From NCBI GenBank assembly GCA_030765065.1, contig CM060975.1, forward strand, positions 108,706,094 through 108,770,093: a stretch of 64,000 nt of DNA, given 5' to 3'. The DNA is from Deroplatys truncata (Eukaryota > Arthropoda > Insecta > Mantodea > Mantidae). A program made the position numbers and the translations under genes. Below, piece after piece: positions 58,128 to 64,000 of this stretch. Below the pieces are notes generated by a model. It worked only from the letters and a program-made list of their open reading frames with translations. It searched no databases and was not told where the DNA came from. The stretch's first letter is position 1, and each line of letters starts with the position of its first letter.

Positions 58128-59058
58128 TTCCTCATTAACCAAGGATTATTGTGGATAGCAAAAAAAAAAAAAAACCCTGATTTCATAAGTTAAAAGCTTC
58201 TATTTTCACCATAGTTCTATATCAAAGTAATACCCTTAGCAAATCCGAAATACAGGCTATCATACACCGTCATTCATTTTAGCGGCAAAATTCTTCAGTT
58301 TCCTTTTTGCACCTTAGTTTTAATCTCTTCCAATTGCTTCCTTCAATACACGTAAAACTTTGTGGGACATAACTTTCTGTACTGAACTATCGATCATCTA
58401 TCGATCTACTGTTCAACGCATCGATTCTCTCATGAATGCTATTTACTGAATTGAAACTTCTGAACCTAGCATCATTAATATTTCTAAAATAATAATTGCG
58501 AATCAATACAGGACATTACGAGGGCGAAAATTTTGTATGCATTATTTTGTCATACTAGTCATACACAAATGTCACTTTCAGCCCTTTTAAAGTACAATAC
58601 GAACCATTTCAAACCTACCGCTATTAGCGGGGCTTATGTGACAGTTTACCGGGGAGAACCGACCGCTCCCTCACGGGAAGAAAATCAATCGCCACGCTCG
58701 CCGTAACTGCCGGCCGATTACTCTGTCATTCTAACGTCTTGTTGAAAACATGCGAGTTATAATAAATCCCTTATTTACAATAGTGTGGTACTGCGTCGAG
58801 CAACGAATAATGTGATTTTTATCTACGGAAGGATTTAAAACAGAAATGGATGTAAACAACCCACACGCTCTTAAATAACTGTAGAATGAAATCTAATGCG
58901 TGTTCAGTAAAATTACAGACATATAGTTGCAGAAGGTGTCTCAGAATTTTCTAGGCTGCTGTGATTCGTATTCAGGAAGATGTTTTAATGAAAATAATAC
59001 CAATGTTACGTTTTAGTATTACCTCCTACTAGCGCATTATTTGGGTCAGTAGGCCTAT
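58128..59058. other. unassigned sequence
   Basis: No gene recognised. A GC-richer patch lies at about 58620-58720. Confidence 0.35.
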
Positions 59059-59060
59059 TA

Positions 59061-60340
59061 GGGTAAAAGGGCAAAGATGCCCCACTGTGATATTTTCCAA
59101 TTGTGACTCAGGATGGCAGCAGCATACCACTCCAGTGAAAGCGCAGTTTGTTGTGACGTAGTGTATGTGTTGGTCGCGTCGTTTGTTTCCCTTGCAGTGT
59201 TGTGGCATGCATTATTTTAGCTTTGAAGGTTTGCAGAAGCTATTTTTGACCACGAACTGATTGCAAATTAATAACAGTGTGTAATTACCAACTGGTATAT
59301 TGAAAGAACACTCTTTGGCACACTGTGCCTTTGTGTTAAAATCTCAGACTATGCACGTGTGAGTCACGTGATCGCCCGGGGCATCTTTTCACCACGATCA
59401 GGGAAGATGCTCTACCACCACCGAGTGGGCAAAGAAGCCCCACATACTTTTGGCATTAATTTCATTCAATTATATTTTTAAAATGTCAAGAAACACTTTA
59501 TATTAAATAATATGGTGTTTTATTAATTTGCATAGCTAAAACTGTAGTAAAACATTTGAATAAAAATAATTGGCATACATTAGGCCCTATGGAAATAATT
59601 GAACTTATTATTACGGGAGCAAATTGTTTAATAAAAATAGTAATGTATGCCCATTATGTTTTCAGATGAGAAAATACTTAAAAAAGTAAATTCTGAATAA
59701 GGGAGGTGGAGCGAAGAAAATCTAACTATGGCTATAGCTGCAGTTCGAGACAAGAAAATGGCCCAGAAGTTTCCAAGAAGATCAAATAAAATTGGAATTT
59801 CCATTGATTCGGAGTACTGAGACACCGAAACTGAACAAGACGATGACACCTGCAAGGAGTGTAAAGAATACTATTATCTCACTAAAGAAGAATGCGACTG
59901 GATACAGTGTACTGCATACAAAAGGTGGCTACATGAAAACTGCACAATTTTTTAAGGATTTTGCATTGACTATGGCAGAAGAAGTTCAAACAAAATGGTG
60001 GTAAAACGTGTGCAAAAATTCTTAGAGACGCCATGAAGAAACCTGTATTTTTGAAGAATTTAAATTTTGTTTGTATCTTTTTAGGTTCAAATTCTTTGTT
60101 TCATATAAGATATTTAATGGGACATCTTTCACCAATCATATGCCATAGATGGCCCTTTACACTTATGTTTTATTTTGTTTATAATAAATTATAATGTTAT
60201 AAATTACAAAAAATACGCTTATTTACATATGTAATGAATTTCACCGGAATTGTTACATACATTATTATATATCTCATATGTCGTTATTGAGAAAAAAATT
60301 TGAGTTCAAAAAAAGTGGGGCATCTTTACCCATTTTACCC
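59061..60340 (+). mobile_element. pogo-like DNA transposon, internally deleted, with TIRs and TA duplication
   Basis: The left end reads GGGTAAAAGGGCAAAGATGC and the reverse complement of the right end reads GGGTAAAATGGGTAAAGATG; both continue into CCCA. A TA lies directly outside each end (59059-59060 and 60341-60342). Subterminal copies of the GGGGCATCTTT/GACATCTTTCACC motif occur near 59380-59420 and 60120. Length is 1,280 bp. The interior keeps only the two ends of a transposase gene. Confidence 0.88.
59710..60003 (+). pseudogene. deleted pogo-like transposase: psq-type HTH joined to PHD-like finger
   Basis: In one frame the sequence reads RWSEENLTMAIAAVRDKKMA, the start of a pipsqueak-type HTH, and shortly after SEY and a stop. 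It then reads DDDTCKECKEYYYLTKEEC, DWIQCTAYKRWLHENC and ends MAEEVQTKWW (stop at 60001-60003). The second part is a PHD-like C-terminal finger: Cys-x2-Cys ... WIQC ... W-x-H-x2-C. One zinc ligand, expected as the Cys of TxCK after WIQC, is Tyr. In full-length relatives an HTH, a DDE core of about 250 residues and such a finger occur in this order; here the entire DDE core is missing between them. The original start codon lies upstream of 59710 and is unclear. Confidence 0.82.
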
Positions 60341-60342
60341 TA

Positions 60343-60553
60343 TCCGCAATTCACTGCATATGATTTCGTACTGAGCAGGAATGCGTTCGCATTTCCCCAG
60401 CAAACGAGCGCCGTACGGTCCGTTAGAACGCTGGCAGGTTTGAAATGGTCCGAACTGTAGATAAATATTAACTGATTTCCTGGTTTGCTGTGATTCGTAG
60501 AATCGATCAGTATATTTCATTCTCTAATACAAACACGTGTATAGCAGAAGTTT

Positions 60554-60599
<46 letters not shown>

Positions 60600-61264
60600 T
60601 AGATCATGCAGATAATGTGCTGTGAAGTTTTCACAGAAGTTGGCTTATAATAAATCCATTACGAGAGTGTCTAAAGATTCTAGATAGCTCGGAGAAATTC
60701 TAATTTATGTCGAAATGGCATAATTTCATAAGCGTTCATTGTATCTACACTATAAGTTACTATTCAAGAATGAATGCAGGAACTTTATTGGTTGTGAACC
60801 AAGGGAGCATCTGTGGTGACAAGGACAGAAAAACTAGCAGGGAAACTTGTTACGATCTCCTTAGTGCAGCACTCGAGATGCAGCTTTTGTAAGACCATGA
60901 CGCTAAACGAAGTGGAAGTAAACATTAATTGCCGTGCTACCAAGAACTACTAACCCATTTCAGCTGTGTTTGGCTCGTCCACTTACTGCTTGAATATTCC
61001 ACTGCAAAGAAACAGAATTACATTAAGCTGATGTGACTAACGCCATTTCTGTCCCAGACTACTTTCTTGGAAACCATTCCAAACTTTTTATCTTTCACTT
61101 CGGAGCTCTGAATTTCTGCTCTTTTCTGGACAGGATGGCGACGAGTGTAAGTTTGATAACAAAAACGAAAATTATGTTCCTACTGTGGTACTTAAGGAGA
61201 TAATTCCCAAGAAGTGACATCTATAGCTATTTATGAAGTCTTATAAATTGCTATTTCCTCTTTA
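60343..61264. other. unassigned sequence
   Basis: No gene recognised apart from the GA microsatellite. Confidence 0.35.
60557..60598. repeat. (GA)n microsatellite
   Basis: About 20 GA units. Confidence 0.96.
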
Positions 61265-61318
61265 ATTACTTTCTCTGCTACGTATAGTGTATATATGTGT
61301 TTTGAGGCCTCCTGAATC
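61265..61318 (-). repeat. family A repeat, 54-bp R-module terminus, inverted
   Basis: Reads TTACTTTCTCTGCTACGTAT and TTTTGAGGCCTCCTGAATCC, the reverse complement of an R terminus, and is fused head-on to the L module of the next copy at an A-run. Confidence 0.85.
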
Positions 61319-62197
61319 CAAAAAAATCTGATGTGTTACACTCACATGACTTTCTCTGCTCTTGTACAATCTATTTTTACAAACGCCTATTCTCCATATG
61401 CTTCATGTTAATCGAGATATCGAGATGTCAATCTTATTGGTAATTTTCTTGTAGATATAAGGGGAATATGGTAGCTTTTAAGCGATAGACAAATATTTTA
61501 ACGCTGGTTGCTATGTGGCGCATTCCATTCTCTTTGAATGTCCAGGACATAAAAAAATGAATAGCGAATTTGAGAAAAAGTATTAAGTATTGGAAAATGT
61601 AAGGAAATAACAAGCAATATCTCGAAAACGGTTCACTCAACAAAAGAAATGTATATGACATAAGTTGTGTATTTTAACGCGATCTACATTTTTTGTGTAG
61701 TAAAATTCTGTCTATCTCTTACGGTTTACAGTTATGCAAAAGTCGTTCACAATGAAGAATACTTTTGGAGACATTCCCAGAAAATTCGAGATATACATTT
61801 CATTTCTCATGACATTATCTTAAACATATGATATTTTCATCAAAATCATTAGAGCCATTTTTGAGAAAATTAAATTTATAGAAAAATGTTCCATGTAAAG
61901 GGTAGTCTGGGGTGGGGGGATTTTCTTGAAAACCTTCGTGTCGCATCTCTGGAAGATACTGAACCTAAATACCAAGTTTGGTGTTTATCCGACTGTTCGT
62001 TTTTGAGTTATGCTGTTCACAGACACACACACAGACACACACACACACACACACAGACACACACACGGACATGTTTCCAAAAATGCTTTTTTTGGATTAA
62101 GGAGGTCTCAAAACATGTATTTCCGGTGAAATCTCGCCATCGAATTTTTGGGTGGACTGCAATACTTCCCCTACTTACTATACGTAGTAGAGAAAGT
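61319..62197 (+). repeat. family A repeat, complete L+R (array unit 1)
   Basis: L at 61319-61558, R from about 61559 (ATGAATAGCGAATTTGAG) to 62197 (TACGTAGTAGAGAAAGT). CA tract at 62020-62066, longer than in solitary copies. Confidence 0.95.
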
Positions 62198-62660
62198 AAA
62201 AAAAATCTGATGTGTTACACTCACATAACTTTCTCTACTCTTGTACAATCTATTTTTACAAACGCCTATTCTCCATATGCTTCATGTTAATCGAGATATC
62301 GAGATGTCAATCTTATTGGTAATTTTCTTGTAGATGCAAGGGGAATATGGTAGCTTTTAAGCGATAGTCAAATATTTTAACGCTGGTTGCTATGTGGCGC
62401 ATTCCATTCTCTTTGCATGTCCAGGACATAAAAAAATCTGATGTGTTACACTCACATAACTTTCTCTACTCTTGTACAATCTAATTTTACAAACGAATAT
62501 TCTCCATATGCTTCATGTTAATCGAGATATCGAGATGTCAATCTTATTGGTAATTTTCTTGTAGATGCAAGGGGAATATGGTAGCTTTTAAGCGATAGTC
62601 AAATATTTTAACGCTGGTTGCTATGTGGCGAATTCCATTCTCTTTGCATGTTCAGGACAT
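62198..62660 (+). repeat. family A array: two L modules without R
   Basis: L modules begin at 62201 and 62431. Each runs from TCTGATGTGTTACACTCACA to TTCAGGACAT or TCCAGGACAT followed by an A-run, with no R between them. Confidence 0.95.
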
Positions 62661-63557
62661 AAAAAAATCTGATGTGTTACACTCACATGACTTTCTCTAC
62701 TCTTGTACAATCTAATTTTACAAACGCCTATTCTCCATATGCTTCATGTTAATCGAGATATCGAGATGTCAATCTTATTGGTAATTTTCTTGTAGATGCA
62801 AGGGAAATATCGTAGCTGTTAAGCGATAGTCAAATATTTTAACGCTGGTTGCTATGTGGCGCATTCCATTCTCTTTGCATGTCCAGGACAAAAAAAATGA
62901 ATAACGAATTTGAGAAAAAGTATAAGTATTGGAAAATTTAAGGAAATAACAAGCAATATCTCGAAAACGGTTCACTCAACAAAAGAAATGTATATGACAT
63001 AAGTTGTGTATTTTAACGCGATCTACATTTTTTGTGCAGTAAAATTTTGTCTATCTCTTATGGTTTACCAGTTATGCAAAAGTCGTTCACAATGAAGAAT
63101 ACTTTTGGAGACATTCCCAGAAAATTCGAGATATACATTTCATTTCACATGACATTATCTTAAACATATGATATTTTCATCAAAATCGTTAGAGCCATTT
63201 TTGAGAAAATTAAAATTTTCAAAAAATCTTCCATGTAAAGGGTAGTCTGGGGTGGGGGGATTTTCTTGAAAACCTTCGTGTCGCATCTCTGGAAGATACG
63301 GAACCTAAATACCTAGTTTGGTGCTTATCCGACTGTTCGTTTTTGAGTTATGCTGTTCACAGACACACACACAGACACACACACAGACACACACACACAC
63401 AGACACACACACAGACACACACACGGACATGTTTCCAAAAATGCTTTTTTTGGATTCATGAGGTCTCAAAACATGTATTTCCGGTGAAATCTCGGTATCG
63501 AATTTTTGGGTGGAATGCAATACTTCCCCTACTTACTATACGTAGTAGAGAAAGTAA
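62661..63557 (+). repeat. family A repeat, complete L+R (array unit 4)
   Basis: L begins at 62661, exactly 230 bp after the previous L. R begins at about 62898 (ATGAATAACGAATTTGAG) and ends at 63557. The CA tract at 63363-63424 is the longest in the window. Confidence 0.95.
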
Positions 63558-64000
63558 AAATGAATAACGAATTTGAGAAAAAGTATAAGTATTGGAAAAT
63601 TTAAGGAAATAACAAGCAATATCTCGAAAACGGTTCACTCAACAAAAGAAACGTATATGACATAAGTTGTGTATTTTAACGCGATCTACATTTTTTGTGT
63701 AGTACAATTTCGTCTATCTCTTATGGTTTACCAGTTATGCAAAAGTCGTTCACAATCAAGAATATTTTTGGAGACATTCCCAGAAAATTCGAGATATACA
63801 TTTTATTTGTCATGACAATATCTTAAACATATGATATTTTAATCAAAATCGTTAGAGCCGTTTTTGAGAAAATTAAAATTTTCGAAAAATGTTCCATGTA
63901 AAGGGTAGTCTGGGGTGGGGAGATTTTCTTGAAAACCTTCGTGTCGCATCTCTGGAAGATACTGAACCTAAATACCAAGTTTGGTGTTTATCCGACTGTT
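63558..64000 (+). repeat. family A array: R module without L, cut by the window end
   Basis: R begins at 63560 directly after the previous R terminus and continues to the last base (GGTGTTTATCCGACTGTT), just before where the CA tract would be. Confidence 0.95.

Noticed and set aside
61886..62290. 134-codon ORF in the family A array and similar ORFs in other copies
   Set aside because: The frame includes the CA tract and is not maintained between copies; positions of stops differ, so no coding constraint is seen.
61319..64000. CRISPR-like or satellite array
   Set aside because: Units are 230 and about 650 bp with no unique spacers between short repeats; they are transposon-like modules, and the periodic L part is too short to call a satellite.

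Overview
This window is repeat-dominated nuclear DNA from an animal, most likely an arthropod and probably an insect. The reasons are an AT-rich background, no bacterial-style gene packing, several mariner/Tc1 transposase relics of types common in insects, tRNA-derived SINEs, LINE tails, a THAP-domain exon, and abundant microsatellites. A hemimetabolous insect with a large genome (cockroach, termite or similar) would fit, but that is an impression and not a demonstrated assignment. No complete host protein-coding gene is visible. Almost every recognisable coding segment is a decayed transposon gene.

Layout. 0-4.7 kb: the edge of a mariner copy, a long-inverted-repeat MITE, a THAP exon, a Tc1/mariner N-terminal fragment and a SINE. 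7.5-8.9 kb: a nearly complete but dead mariner with TA duplications, followed by a FLYWCH-like transposase fragment. 9.8-18.2 kb: copies of an unnamed two-module repeat (here 'family A', modules L and R), a Tc1-like relic and two SINEs. 18.2-20.35 kb: a 2.1 kb DNA transposon with terminal inverted repeats of about 310 bp around a broken transposase, followed by a hAT fragment and a retroelement tail. 22-28.2 kb: GC-rich repeats, a LINE tail, a Tc1 relic and three SINEs. 29-38 kb: microsatellites, SINEs, more family A and another transposase relic. 39.9-41.9 kb: long (TAG)n arrays with a LINE tail embedded between them. 42.9-43.9 kb: a Tc1/mariner-superfamily relic. 45.6-46.0 kb: a textbook heat-shock promoter with no heat-shock protein gene behind it. 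46.6-55.6 kb: family A copies, a second copy of the first mariner family, and a small palindromic element. 56.4-56.9 kb: a SINE with intact target-site duplication. 58.1 kb: a possible TATA promoter. 59.06-60.34 kb: an internally deleted pogo-like transposon with matching TIRs and TA duplication. 61.3-64.0 kb: a tandem array of family A modules that runs off the window.

The most unexpected signals are the isolated heat-shock promoter at about 45.68-45.80 kb, which has two strong HSF-binding arrays, a TATA box and an initiator at correct spacing, and the modular L/R organisation of family A. In the right-hand array the L module repeats with an exact 230-bp period, and module boundaries always fall in A-runs. 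The genes do not form a pathway. The window is best read as layered transposon insertions plus one or two possible host transcription units whose coding parts lie outside it or do not exist.
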